DNA of 64,000 bases from an uncultured Pelagibacteraceae bacterium (GTDB taxonomy: Bacteria > Pseudomonadota > Alphaproteobacteria > Pelagibacterales > Pelagibacteraceae): positions 1 through 64,000 of the forward strand of contig CACLEU010000002.1 in assembly GCA_902606075.1 (NCBI GenBank), in the 5' to 3' direction. The translations under genes were made by a program, and so were the position numbers. Each line of letters opens with the position of its first letter. Positions within the stretch are counted from its first letter, which is position 1. A model generated the notes under the pieces. The model worked only from the letters and a program-made list of their open reading frames with translations. It was not told the DNA's origin and ran no database searches. Shown here piece after piece: positions 10,017 through 20,005 of the stretch.

Positions 10017-11392
10017 ATCATCTTTTTGGGATCTACAATTTTCCTATACTCCTTTTCACTCATCAAACCACTTTTAATTATCTCGGTTTTAAGAGTAGTA
10101 TTGTTTTTCAAAGCTTTTTTTGCGATGCTAGCAGCTTTATCGTATCCAATTTTTGGCGCTAACGCAGTTACCAACATTAAAGAATTTTCTAAATCCTCTT
10201 TAATTTTTTCTTTGTTAGCCTTTATTCCTTTAATGCAATATCTTGCAAAATTTTTTGAGCTATCAGAAATTAGATCAATTGATTGTAAAATGTTATGTGC
10301 AATTAATGGTTTGAATACATTAAGCTCAAATTGTCCTTGAGATCCTGCAATTGTAATACCCGTGTGATTGCCTATTACTTTGACACATACCATGGTAACT
10401 GCTTCTGACTGTGTTGGATTTACCTTGCCTGGCATTATTGAAGATCCAGGTTCATTTGCTGGCAAAGTTAATTCACCATAACCCGCCCTTGGTCCAGATC
10501 CAAGAAATCTAATATCATTAGCAATCTTTAACAAACATACAGCTGCGGTATTCAGTGTACCAGAGAAATTTACAATTGAGTCGTGCGCAGCAAGTGCAGC
10601 AAATTTGTTATTAGATGGTTTAAAATTTATATTTGTTAATTTACTAATTGCTCCGCAAATTTTTTTATCAAAATTTTTTCTTGTGTTAATTCCGGTTCCT
10701 ACAGCAGTACCTCCTTGAGCTAGAAAATATATTTCCTTCAGAGCTATTTTAATTCGACTTATGCAGTCCTCTAATTGAGACTGATAGCCAGAAAATTCTT
10801 GTCCAAGTGTTAAGGGCGTTGCATCTTGTAAGTGCGTCCGCCCAACTTTTATTATTTTATTAAATTTCTTAACTTTTATTTTAAGTTCTTTATTGAGAAA
10901 ATTTAAGCTTGGCAAAAGTTTATTTTTTGTCTCTAAAGCAATAGCTATATGCATAGCTGTCGGAAAAACATCATTTGTAGATTGAGATTTGTTAACATGG
11001 TCATTTGGATGAACAGGTTTCTTAGAACCTAATTTGCCACCTAAATATTTAATAGCCCGGTTAGCAATTACTTCATTAACATTCATATTAGTTTGAGTCC
11101 CAGATCCTGTTTGCCATACTTTCAAAGGAAAATTATCTTGAAGTTTACCCAAAATTACCTCATTTGAAGCTCTAATAATTGCATCAGCTATTTTCGAATT
11201 AATCTGTTTATCTTTCTTATGGACAATTGCAGCAGCTTTTTTAATTATTGCTATCGATTTTATTAAAATTTTTTGTACATAAATTTCACCAATATCAAAA
11301 AATTTTTTTGATCTTTCTGTAGATGCACCCCAATATTTGTCATTTGGGACATTAATTTTTCCAATACTATCGTATTCTTTTCTAAATTTCAT
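10004..11392 (-). CDS. fumC: Fumarate hydratase class II
   Basis: QTGSGTQTNMNVNEVIANRA, GRTHLQDATPLTLGQE, GSSIMPGKVNPTQSEA. Confidence 0.97.
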   Translation of the reverse strand: MKFRKEYDSIGKINVPNDKYWGASTERSKKFFDIGEIYVQKILIKSIAIIKKAAAIVHKKDKQINSKIADAIIRASNEVILGKLQDNFPLKVWQTGSGTQTNMNVNEVIANRAIKYLGGKLGSKKPVHPNDHVNKSQSTNDVFPTAMHIAIALETKNKLLPSLNFLNKELKIKVKKFNKIIKVGRTHLQDATPLTLGQEFSGYQSQLEDCISRIKIALKEIYFLAQGGTAVGTGINTRKNFDKKICGAISKLTNINFKPSNNKFAALAAHDSIVNFSGTLNTAAVCLLKIANDIRFLGSGPRAGYGELTLPANEPGSSIMPGKVNPTQSEAVTMVCVKVIGNHTGITIAGSQGQFELNVFKPLIAHNILQSIDLISDSSKNFARYCIKGIKANKEKIKEDLENSLMLVTALAPKIGYDKAASIAKKALKNNTTLKTEIIKSGLMSEKEYRKIVDPKKMIHPA

Positions 11393-11448
11393 TTGGATAA
11401 TTATGTTATGTTATACATTAAAAATAAAAAGAATCATATAGGAGAGCT

Positions 11449-11820
11449 ATGACAAATTTTGAAAAAGTTGGATTGTTTATGACAACATTTGGTCAGGAAG
11501 TTAAAAAAAAAGCAAGTTTCAGTGACGATAAAACTAACAACTTAAGAATTAATTTAATTGAAGAGGAGCTAAATGAGTTTAAAGAGGCGATGTCTAAAAA
11601 AGATTTAAAGGAAGTAGCTGATGCATTAACAGATATTCTATATGTTACTTATGGTGCCGGACATGCATTTGGAATAAATTTAGACGATTGTTTCGAGGAG
11701 GTTCAAAAATCAAATATGAGCAAATTAGACAATGATGGAAAACCTATTTATAACCAGCATGGAAAAGTAATGAAAGGACCCAAATATTTTAAGCCTAATT
11801 TAAATAAATTTTTATATTAA
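11449..11820 (+). CDS. MazG/PRA-PH-like nucleotide pyrophosphohydrolase
   Basis: EEELNEFKEAM....EVADALTDILYVTYG EExxE/ExxD helical motif. Confidence 0.8.
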   Translation: MTNFEKVGLFMTTFGQEVKKKASFSDDKTNNLRINLIEEELNEFKEAMSKKDLKEVADALTDILYVTYGAGHAFGINLDDCFEEVQKSNMSKLDNDGKPIYNQHGKVMKGPKYFKPNLNKFLY

Positions 11821-11822
11821 TA

Positions 11823-12119
11823 TTAATTGTTTAAAATAAACATCAGCACATGACTTATCAAATACATAGAAACTGTAAAACCTACAAAAAAGTTCCAATA
11901 CATAAATGAAACTGTTCTGTTTCTGATTCTTCTTCTTCTTACAAATTCCTTATCATCCAAATCGGATACATCTCTTACTCCTTTTACTTGGTAATCATAT
12001 GACCATTTCCAGATGGTGTTTCCAAATCTTTCATCTGTTTTATTATAATATTTAATCCAAGCAGTTATATATTGATGTAAAAGATATATTAAAAGTAAAG
12101 CAATAAAACCAAATAACAT
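11823..12119 (-). CDS. Small membrane protein, unknown function
   Basis: 98-aa ORF with N- and C-terminal hydrophobic helices flanking RRRRIRNR. Confidence 0.6.
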   Translation of the reverse strand: MLFGFIALLLIYLLHQYITAWIKYYNKTDERFGNTIWKWSYDYQVKGVRDVSDLDDKEFVRRRRIRNRTVSFMYWNFFVGFTVSMYLISHVLMFILNN

Positions 12120-12145
12120 AATTTAATATTATAAAATTATTAGAT

Positions 12146-12179
12146 AAAAAAAAAGGGGCGTTCTGTTGCCAGGTGCCCC
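12146..12179 (-). terminator. Rho-independent terminator / 3' hairpin of tmRNA
   Basis: Minus strand GGGGCACCTGGCAACAGAACGCCCCTTTTTTTTT. Confidence 0.8.
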
Positions 12180-12430
12180 AAACCCCGTAACTTAATTAAA
12201 AAAAATTAATTAAGCTGCAAGAGCAAATTTATTATTTGCAATTATAAATAGCCCGTTACGGTGGAACTATTCCGAACGAAAGAAAGACTTTTAGACATCC
12301 GTCGATCCTATTTCACCCCCATAAGTTGTAAATTTTTGGTGGAGGTGGTGGGTACTGCCCCCACGTCCGCAATGTTTATTACGAAATTCGTTTATCGTCG
12401 TAGTTGGAAAACCAACAGTTATAATATAAA
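12146..12430 (-). ncRNA. ssrA: Transfer-messenger RNA, permuted two-piece (alphaproteobacterial) form; ends approximate
   Basis: Minus strand reads ...GGACGTGGGGGCAGTACCCACCACCTCCACCA (acceptor piece, CCA at 12339-12337), a short spacer, then GGGGGTGAAATAGGATCGACGGATG (coding piece). Tag GCA AAT AAT AAA TTT GCT CTT GCA GCT TAA (12239-12210) encodes ANNKFALAA*. The end hairpin GGGGC..CTGGCAACAG..GCCCC is followed by a T run. Confidence 0.93.
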
Positions 12431-12460
12431 AGCAATTATATTAGATTCAACAAATAATTC

Positions 12461-13408
12461 ATGAAACTTACAAAAGAACAAGAGCTAGAAATAAAGGATT
12501 TACAATCTCAAGAGAACAAGACTAAAAGAGTCGTTGCTCCCGAACTTGAGAAAATTCTTTATGATGCAATCTCAGTTTTAGATCATGGGTTTGTTAGAGT
12601 TATAGATTATATGGGAGATGACACGTCAATAGTTCAAGCAGCAAGAGTTTCATATGGAAAAGGAACCAAAAAAGTTTCCACAGATAGTGGATTAATAAAA
12701 TATTTAATGAGGCATTGGCACAGTACTCCTTTTGAAATGTGTGAGATTAAATACCATGTGAAGTTACCAATATTTATTGCCAGACAATGGATAAGACATA
12801 GAACAGCAAATGTTAATGAATACTCAGCGCGATATTCAATTTTAGATAAAGAATTCTATCTTCCAAAAAATGAAAATCTTGCTGCACAATCTAAAAGCAA
12901 CAGACAGGGTAGAGGAGAGGTTCTTCAAGGGGAGCAAGCAAAAAAAGTTCTTAGTCTTTTAAAAAATGATGCAGAACGTACATATGAAAATTACGAAACA
13001 ATGTTAAATGAAAGATATGACGGTTCAGTAGTTGATGAAAAAGAAACAGGGCTCGCAAGAGAACTTGCGAGAATGAATTTAACTTTAAATACTTATACGC
13101 AATGGTATTGGAAAACAGACTTATTGAACCTAATGAATTTTTTAAGATTAAGAGCAGATCATCACGCACAATATGAAATAAGAGCTTATGCTGATGTGAT
13201 GTTAGATACATTAAAAAGGTGGGTCCCAACAACTTATGATGCATTTATGGATTATAGAGTAGGTGGCACAGAAGTATCATCCAAAGGTAAAAAAATTATC
13301 CAAAAACTAATCAGTGGTGAAAAAGTAGATTCTGAACAGTCAGGACTGTCAAAAAGAGAGTGGAATGAGCTTATGCTGGCTTTTGATCTAGAAGATAAAT
13401 TGATATAA
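12461..13408 (+). CDS. thyX: FAD-dependent thymidylate synthase
   Basis: ThyX motif [26 protein letters not shown]. Confidence 0.96.
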   Translation: MKLTKEQELEIKDLQSQENKTKRVVAPELEKILYDAISVLDHGFVRVIDYMGDDTSIVQAARVSYGKGTKKVSTDSGLIKYLMRHWHSTPFEMCEIKYHVKLPIFIARQWIRHRTANVNEYSARYSILDKEFYLPKNENLAAQSKSNRQGRGEVLQGEQAKKVLSLLKNDAERTYENYETMLNERYDGSVVDEKETGLARELARMNLTLNTYTQWYWKTDLLNLMNFLRLRADHHAQYEIRAYADVMLDTLKRWVPTTYDAFMDYRVGGTEVSSKGKKIIQKLISGEKVDSEQSGLSKREWNELMLAFDLEDKLI

Positions 13409-13431
13409 TCCTTAGAAAAATAAAGCATCAA

Positions 13432-15558
13432 ATGAAACTTATAAAAAAAATAATTTTTATAATTATTTTTTTGCATCTAAATACAAATGCCTTTGCGTTT
13501 ACAGATCCAAATCATGTTGATGACTTTGATATAAGTGGAGTTGAAACAATTTCGACTTCAGTAAAATTTAGTTCAGATGGTAAGACAATGTTCATAATAG
13601 GTGTTAATAGTGATACATTAAGACAATTTTCACTTAGCACTCCATTTGATTTATCTTCTTCACCTACACTAGTGAATAGTTTAGATATATCTTCAATTCA
13701 AGATGCGGCTCAAGATATAGAATTTAATTCAGATGGAACAGTTTTATTTATTATAGGAAGGGAAGCTGGAAATAGAGGAATTGATCGATGGGATTTAAAC
13801 ACACCTTATGACATAGGCGGTATTACCGTCGGGGACGCAACACGTGAACCATTGAGTGGTGATTTAAGAGGATTTAAATTTTCTAATAATGGAAAAAAAT
13901 TATTTACAATAACTCAAACTTCATCCACTGTAGGAACAGTTACTGAATATACTCTAACAACTGCTTACGATCTTGACACATTAAATGAAACAAATACTTT
14001 AACAACAACTTTTTCTGTTGGGGGTAGACGTCAAGGTATAAATTTTAGCTCAGATGGTTATAAATTATTTATTACAAATTCTGCAATTGATGCTGCCAAT
14101 CCTGTAGCGGCAAGAAATGTGATTAGAGAATTTTCTTTAAAAACACCATTTAATATTTCAAATGCTATCAATAATGGTGACTTTCAACCCAGTTACACTG
14201 CAAAATTTAGAATTACTGGTCTAACTTTTAATAATGATGGTTCAAAAATGTTTCACACTGATTTTTCTAATTCTACAGTAAATGAATACATTTTATCTTG
14301 TGGATTTGGTGTTAAAACTTGTACAGATCCAACTAATGACAAAGATGATGTAGCTTCTATTGAGGCTCAATCTGAAAGCGCAAAAAAATTAATACAACAC
14401 ACCACATATCCAGTGATCAATCGTATGCAATGGTTAAGAAGGAACAACAGTAGTGGAAATTTAACTAATCAAAACATTAAAATTCAATTTAATAATGAAA
14501 TTTTAAACTCTTTATCAAAAACGTTGCTACCAGTTTATTTATCTAATTATAATTCTTCAAACACTGATAATGAAAATTCTAGCTGGTCTCTATGGAGCGA
14601 AGGAACAATTAGTGTAGGTCGAATAGGTGATACCTCTGTTTCATCCTCAAAAAATATCAATACTTCAGCAATCACGCTAGGTGCGGACAAAAGAGGTAAA
14701 GATAACATAATGAGAGGTATTGCATTAAGATTTGGAAGTGATGATGTTGATGTGGGAGACCTTGGAAGTGCATTAAATATGAACACATTTGGTCTGACTT
14801 TTTATGAGACCAAACCAAAAGGAGAAGAAAGATTTACTGATCACTTATTAGGTTTAAGTTTCATAAATTCTGATTTAATTAATAATAGCGGTTCTACTTC
14901 AACTAATGGTGAGAGGTCCGGTGAGCAAATTTATGGCTCTTTTAGTTTAAGAGATACTCTTTCAAAAAATAATTTGAATTTTACACCCAAAATAAAAATA
15001 GACTACGGTGTAACACACTTTGCAGAATACACAGAAACAGGTGCCGCAGGTTTAAATTTAAAATTTAAAGATCAATACATTGGAAATTTTATAACCTCAG
15101 TTGGTGCTAATATTGATAAAAAATTCGATTTAAAAAATAAGTCTTTTCTACCTTTTTTTGATTTTAATTACTCTGCTGATATGAGCCCGTCGACAAGACA
15201 AAAATTTTCATACACATCAAGTGGAGATAAATACACTTTAGATAACATTAATAATGCCACCCACAGTGTTCATACTGGTATAGGTTTTGATTTAATTACA
15301 GACAGTGGTTTTAATTTGATGACAAAGTATACTAGAGACCAATCTACAGGAGGCAGTTACAATGATAATTTTGTAATTGCAGGAGATTATAGAGCATCAT
15401 ACAATTCATCTTACACTCTTTCAGTTCATGAAACCTCAACAGAAGTCTCTTTCAAAAGTAAGCATAACAACTTAAATTTTGATGTAACTAGTAATCTAGA
15501 TTTCTTTGCTGAAGATCCTGAATATGGTATTTATTTAAAACTCTATACCTTGAATTAA
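13432..15558 (+). CDS. Outer-membrane autotransporter-like protein with N-terminal beta-propeller-like repeats
   Basis: Signal peptide; five repeats of the form F(S/N)xDGxxxF...xxFxLxTPFDxx; C-terminal ~270 aa with alternating beta-barrel strands. Confidence 0.7.
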   Translation: MKLIKKIIFIIIFLHLNTNAFAFTDPNHVDDFDISGVETISTSVKFSSDGKTMFIIGVNSDTLRQFSLSTPFDLSSSPTLVNSLDISSIQDAAQDIEFNSDGTVLFIIGREAGNRGIDRWDLNTPYDIGGITVGDATREPLSGDLRGFKFSNNGKKLFTITQTSSTVGTVTEYTLTTAYDLDTLNETNTLTTTFSVGGRRQGINFSSDGYKLFITNSAIDAANPVAARNVIREFSLKTPFNISNAINNGDFQPSYTAKFRITGLTFNNDGSKMFHTDFSNSTVNEYILSCGFGVKTCTDPTNDKDDVASIEAQSESAKKLIQHTTYPVINRMQWLRRNNSSGNLTNQNIKIQFNNEILNSLSKTLLPVYLSNYNSSNTDNENSSWSLWSEGTISVGRIGDTSVSSSKNINTSAITLGADKRGKDNIMRGIALRFGSDDVDVGDLGSALNMNTFGLTFYETKPKGEERFTDHLLGLSFINSDLINNSGSTSTNGERSGEQIYGSFSLRDTLSKNNLNFTPKIKIDYGVTHFAEYTETGAAGLNLKFKDQYIGNFITSVGANIDKKFDLKNKSFLPFFDFNYSADMSPSTRQKFSYTSSGDKYTLDNINNATHSVHTGIGFDLITDSGFNLMTKYTRDQSTGGSYNDNFVIAGDYRASYNSSYTLSVHETSTEVSFKSKHNNLNFDVTSNLDFFAEDPEYGIYLKLYTLN

Positions 15559-15560
15559 AA

Positions 15561-16358
15561 TTAATTTTCAACAAAAGAGGATTTAATTTTTTTTGCTATA
15601 TCTAAATAAATTTTAGAAATCTCGTTATCTGGATTACTCTCAACAATTGGTTTGCCTTGATCACCAGATTTACCAACTTCAGGATCAATAGGAATTTCAC
15701 ATAAAAATTCTTTATTGAATTCTTCTGCAGTTCTTTTAACCCCGCCTTCTCCAAAAATAGGATATTTTTTTCCATCTTCTCCTTTAAAAAAGCTCATATT
15801 ATCAACAAGACCAATAATTTTAATACCTAATTTATCAAACATTCTTATTCCTCTTTTTACATCTTGAAGTGCAAGTTCTTGGGGAGTTGAAACAATTATA
15901 GCTCCATCCATTTCTATTTCTTGTGCAAATGTTAGTTGAGTATCTCCTGTCCCTGGAGGCATATCTACAATAATAAAATCTAGATTATTCCAGCTTACTT
16001 TTTGAGCAAAAGTTTTTATAGTACTAGTTACCATAGGACCCCTCCAAATCATTGGAGTTTGTTCGTCAGTTAAGAAACCAATCGACATACATTGAATGTC
16101 ATATTTTACAATGGGTTTTAAATTTGAACCATCACTCTCAGGTTTTTGATTAATTGAAAAAAGCTTTGGTAGTGATGGACCATAAATATCAGCATCCAAC
16201 AATCCAACTTTGCAACCCAAATTTTTCAACGCTAAAGCTAAGTTGGTTGCAAAAGTTGACTTTCCAACACCTCCTTTGGCACTAGAAATTGCTATTGTAA
16301 ACTTAGTACCTGATATTGGGTTTTTAACGAATGTTTTTTTATAAGGTTTTCCTATCAT
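15561..16358 (-). CDS. mrp: Mrp/NBP35-family Fe-S carrier ATPase
   Basis: SSAKGGVGKSTFATNLA, DADIYGPSLP, VDMPPGTGDTQLT. Confidence 0.94.
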   Translation of the reverse strand: MIGKPYKKTFVKNPISGTKFTIAISSAKGGVGKSTFATNLALALKNLGCKVGLLDADIYGPSLPKLFSINQKPESDGSNLKPIVKYDIQCMSIGFLTDEQTPMIWRGPMVTSTIKTFAQKVSWNNLDFIIVDMPPGTGDTQLTFAQEIEMDGAIIVSTPQELALQDVKRGIRMFDKLGIKIIGLVDNMSFFKGEDGKKYPIFGEGGVKRTAEEFNKEFLCEIPIDPEVGKSGDQGKPIVESNPDNEISKIYLDIAKKIKSSFVEN

Positions 16359-16439
16359 TGCTACATTAAGTCCAATTTTTTAAAGGATCTTTTAACACAC
16401 TAAACTTGTTTTTCCCAACAAAGACACTATATAAAGTTC

Positions 16440-17537
16440 ATGGTTGACGATTTTAAAAGTAGAGGTGGTAGCCCTTGGGGATCCCCTCCAGGTGGTGGCG
16501 GAAATGGTTCAGGAAGAAGAGGTCCAACACCTCCAAACATCGATGAAATAATTAAAATCTTACAAGATAAAATAAATAAGTTTTTACCTGGCGGCGCATC
16601 AAAGGGTGGTAAGCCATTAATATTTGGAATTTCTATTTTATTAATTGTTTGGGCATTAAGTGGATTGTATCGTGTTTTACCTGATGAGCAGGGAGTTGTT
16701 TTAAGATTTGGAAAATTTGTTTCAACTACTCAACCAGGTTTAAATTATCACATACCTTTTCCGATTGAGAGCGTCCTGACACCTAAAGTTACAAAAGTAA
16801 ATAGAATTGATATTGGGTTTAGATCAGAAAGAGACTCGGGATTTAGCTCAGGCGTTGTAGCAGATGTTCCAGAAGAAAGTTTAATGTTAACAGGAGACGA
16901 AAACATTGTTAATATAGACTTTTCAGTATTTTGGCTAATCAAAGATGCCGGTAAGTTTTTATTTAAAATTCAGGATCCGGAAGGAACAGTAAAAGCAGCC
17001 GCAGAGACTGCGATGAGAGAAGTTATAGCCAAAAGTAATATTCAACCAATTTTAACAGAAGGAAGATCAGTTATCGAACAGGAAACTGAAACGATCATTC
17101 AGCAGATTTTAGATGAGTATCAAAGCGGTATTCAAGTAACACAAGTTCAAACACAAAAAGCAGATCCACCAGATCAAGTTATAGACGCATTTAGAGACGT
17201 TCAAGCAGCTAGAGCAGATATGGAAAGATCTAAAAATGAAGCAGAAGCCTATGCAAACGACGTAATCCCAAGAGCAAGGGGTGAGGCTGCTAAAATTTTA
17301 CAAGCTGCAGAAGCTTATAAAAAAGAAGTCGTAGCTAAAGCAGAAGGTGAAGCAAGTAGATTTATATCGATATTCACTGAGTATGCAAAAGCAAAGGAAG
17401 TGACACAAGAGAGAATGTATTTAGAAACAATGGAGAAAGTTCTTGCTGATATAGATAAAGTAATAATAGATAAAGACTCAGGATCAGGAGTTGTTCCTTA
17501 TCTTCCGTTACCTGAATTAAAAAAGAAAACTAATTAA
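16440..17537 (+). CDS. hflK: HflK, FtsH protease modulator subunit
   Basis: Gly-rich N-terminus, SPFH domain (GVVLRFGKFVSTTQPGLNYHIPFP), followed by hflC. Confidence 0.95.
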   Translation: MVDDFKSRGGSPWGSPPGGGGNGSGRRGPTPPNIDEIIKILQDKINKFLPGGASKGGKPLIFGISILLIVWALSGLYRVLPDEQGVVLRFGKFVSTTQPGLNYHIPFPIESVLTPKVTKVNRIDIGFRSERDSGFSSGVVADVPEESLMLTGDENIVNIDFSVFWLIKDAGKFLFKIQDPEGTVKAAAETAMREVIAKSNIQPILTEGRSVIEQETETIIQQILDEYQSGIQVTQVQTQKADPPDQVIDAFRDVQAARADMERSKNEAEAYANDVIPRARGEAAKILQAAEAYKKEVVAKAEGEASRFISIFTEYAKAKEVTQERMYLETMEKVLADIDKVIIDKDSGSGVVPYLPLPELKKKTN

Positions 17538-17538
17538 A

Positions 17539-18408
17539 ATGAAAAAATTTGCAATTCCTGTTATACTTATTTTAGCATTCACAGCTTTTTTCTCAATTTT
17601 TATTGTTAAAGAAATCAATCAAGCTATTGTTTTACAATTTGGTGATCCTAAAAAAATTATTTTAAAACCGGGTATCAATTTTAAGTTACCTTTCATTCAA
17701 AACGTAGTTTATTTAGATAAAAGAATTTTAAACTTAGATACACCACCGGAGGAAGTTATTGCATCCGATCAGAAACGTTTAATAGTCGATGCTTTTGCAA
17801 GATTTCAAATTATTGACCCATTAAAATTTTACATTTCTGTTGGGAATGAAAGAGTTGCAAGATCAAGACTTTCAACAATCATAAATTCAAGAATTAGAAA
17901 TGTATTAGGTCAACAGGAATTACAAACATTGTTATCTCAAGATAGAACAAAGCAAATGTCACTTATTCAAGAAGGTGTAAATAACGAAGCTGAAAATTTT
18001 GGAATAAAAATTGTAGACGTAAGAATTAAAAGAGCTGATCTACCCCAAGCAAATAGTGATGCTATATATAGAAGAATGCAGACAGAAAGAGATAGAGAGG
18101 CAAAAGAGTTTAGAGCTAAAGGAGCAGAGATGGCTGTTACAATAACATCAACAGCTGACAAAGAAGTTACAGTAATACTTGCTGATGCTGAAAAAAAATC
18201 GCAAATTATGAAAGGTGAGGGAGATGGTAAAAGAAATAAAATATTTGCAGATGCTTTCGGGCAAGACCCTGAATTCTTTGCTTTTTATAGAGCAATGCAA
18301 GCTTACGAGAAAGCTTTGATAGGAGGAGAAACTTCTTTAATCCTTTCACCAGACAGTGAATTTTTCAAATTCTTTGGGGACATAAAAGCAAAACAAACTA
18401 ATCAGTAA
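17539..18408 (+). CDS. hflC: HflC, FtsH protease modulator subunit
   Basis: SPFH domain, DVRIKRADLP, adjacent to hflK. Confidence 0.95.
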   Translation: MKKFAIPVILILAFTAFFSIFIVKEINQAIVLQFGDPKKIILKPGINFKLPFIQNVVYLDKRILNLDTPPEEVIASDQKRLIVDAFARFQIIDPLKFYISVGNERVARSRLSTIINSRIRNVLGQQELQTLLSQDRTKQMSLIQEGVNNEAENFGIKIVDVRIKRADLPQANSDAIYRRMQTERDREAKEFRAKGAEMAVTITSTADKEVTVILADAEKKSQIMKGEGDGKRNKIFADAFGQDPEFFAFYRAMQAYEKALIGGETSLILSPDSEFFKFFGDIKAKQTNQ

Positions 18409-18412
18409 AAGT

Positions 18413-18601
18413 ATGAGAGAAATAATAGTCGCTTTTGGACTATTTTTATTTATAGAAGGTGCTTTATATGCCTTATTCCCTACAAAAATGAAAAATATGT
18501 TAGAAAAATTAAAACTTATAAAAGATAGCCAATTGAGATTTGGAGGATTTATATTTGCATTAGTGGGATTTTTAATTATTTGGTACATGAAAATTTTATG
18601 A
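18413..18601 (+). CDS. DUF2065-type small membrane protein
   Basis: 62 aa, two TM; position between hflC and degP typical of this family. Confidence 0.75.
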   Translation: MREIIVAFGLFLFIEGALYALFPTKMKNMLEKLKLIKDSQLRFGGFIFALVGFLIIWYMKIL

Positions 18602-20004
18602 GAATTATATTAAAAAGATACTTTATTTTGATATTGTTGTTCTCTTTTGCAGCAGTTTCACCAATTAACTCTCAAGATAGACCAGTTTCATTTGCAGATC
18701 TGGCAGAAAATTTAATGCCATCAGTTGTAAATATTTCAACCACAACAACTGTGGTACAAAACACAAACCCTTTCCCATTTGAATTTCCTCCAGGATCACC
18801 TTTTGAGGATATGTTCAAAGAATTTGGTTCTCCACAGAAAAGAAAAGCAAGTGCTTTGGGTTCAGGTTTTGTGATAGATGTCAGCGGAACAGTCATTACA
18901 AATAATCATGTGATAAAAGGTGCAGAGGATATTGTTGTAAGATTTAGCAATGATAAAGAATATAAAGCGGAAATAATTGGTGCAGACCCATTATCAGATG
19001 TTGCGGTTTTAAAAATTAAGTCTGATGATAAGTTTAAACCAGTGAAATTTGCAGACTCGGATAAAGCTAGAATAGGTGATTGGGTTATAGCAATCGGAAA
19101 CCCTTTTGGTTTAGGAGGCACAGTTACCTCAGGAATAATTTCTGCTAGAAATAGAAATATAGGTTTATCGAGATACGAAGATTTTATTCAAACAGATGCA
19201 TCAATTAATACAGGAAACTCTGGAGGACCTTTATTTAATATGGATGGAGATGTAATCGGTATTAACACAGCAATCCTTGGGCAACAGGGTTCAATTGGTA
19301 TTGGTTTTGCTATCCCATCAAATAGTGCAAAACAAGTTATTGATCAACTAATTGAATTTGGTGAAACTAAAAGAGGATGGTTAGGTGTTAGAATTCAGAA
19401 TGTTACAAAAGAAATTGCAGAAATTGAAAAATTAGGAAAAGCAAGAGGTGCGCTTGTTGCAAGTGTAGCTCCCGGAAGTCCCTCAGACGAAGGTGGAATT
19501 AAAGATGGGGATATAATTTTGGAATTTGATGGAAAAAAAATTGATGAAATGCAAGAGTTACCACTAATAGTTGCTCAAACAAAAGTTGGTAAAGTTGTTA
19601 AACTTAAAGTGTGGAGAAATAAAAAAGAGATAACAAGAACTATTACTCTTGGAAGACTCGAAACATCAGAAGATTTTAAAGCTGAAACTCCAAATATACC
19701 AAAAGTTGAAGTTATAAATGCTCTAAAAATTGAAGTCAGACCAACAACTAAAGAAGATCTTATGCAAAGACAACTTCCACCAAATATTTCAGGATTAGTA
19801 ATAACCAAAATAGAGCCGGATAGTCCGATTAATTATTTGAAGATAAATGACATTATAGTTGAAGCAGGTAAGAGAAAAGTTAAGTCCGCTAATCAATTAA
19901 ATAATTTAGTTAATACAGCCTTAAAATCACAAAATAAAACTATACTAATCGCAATATTTAATAATCAAAATCAAAAAAGATATATCGGCGTAAAATTGGA
20001 TTAA
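18598..20004 (+). CDS. degP: Periplasmic serine protease DegP/HtrA (start revised to ATG at 18598)
   Basis: GSGFVIDVSGTVITNNHVI, NTGNSGGPLFN, two PDZ domains; ATGA overlap with upstream stop supports start at 18598. Confidence 0.95.
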   Translation: MRIILKRYFILILLFSFAAVSPINSQDRPVSFADLAENLMPSVVNISTTTTVVQNTNPFPFEFPPGSPFEDMFKEFGSPQKRKASALGSGFVIDVSGTVITNNHVIKGAEDIVVRFSNDKEYKAEIIGADPLSDVAVLKIKSDDKFKPVKFADSDKARIGDWVIAIGNPFGLGGTVTSGIISARNRNIGLSRYEDFIQTDASINTGNSGGPLFNMDGDVIGINTAILGQQGSIGIGFAIPSNSAKQVIDQLIEFGETKRGWLGVRIQNVTKEIAEIEKLGKARGALVASVAPGSPSDEGGIKDGDIILEFDGKKIDEMQELPLIVAQTKVGKVVKLKVWRNKKEITRTITLGRLETSEDFKAETPNIPKVEVINALKIEVRPTTKEDLMQRQLPPNISGLVITKIEPDSPINYLKINDIIVEAGKRKVKSANQLNNLVNTALKSQNKTILIAIFNNQNQKRYIGVKLD

Positions 20005-20005
20005 T

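Noticed and set aside
10026-10340. 104-aa plus-strand ORF opposite fumC
   Set aside because: Antisense to conserved FumC C-terminus.
12261-12464. Plus-strand ORF MELFRTKERLLDIRRSYF...VEVVGTAPTSAMF
   Set aside because: Antisense to the tmRNA on the minus strand; coding content is explained by conserved RNA sequence.
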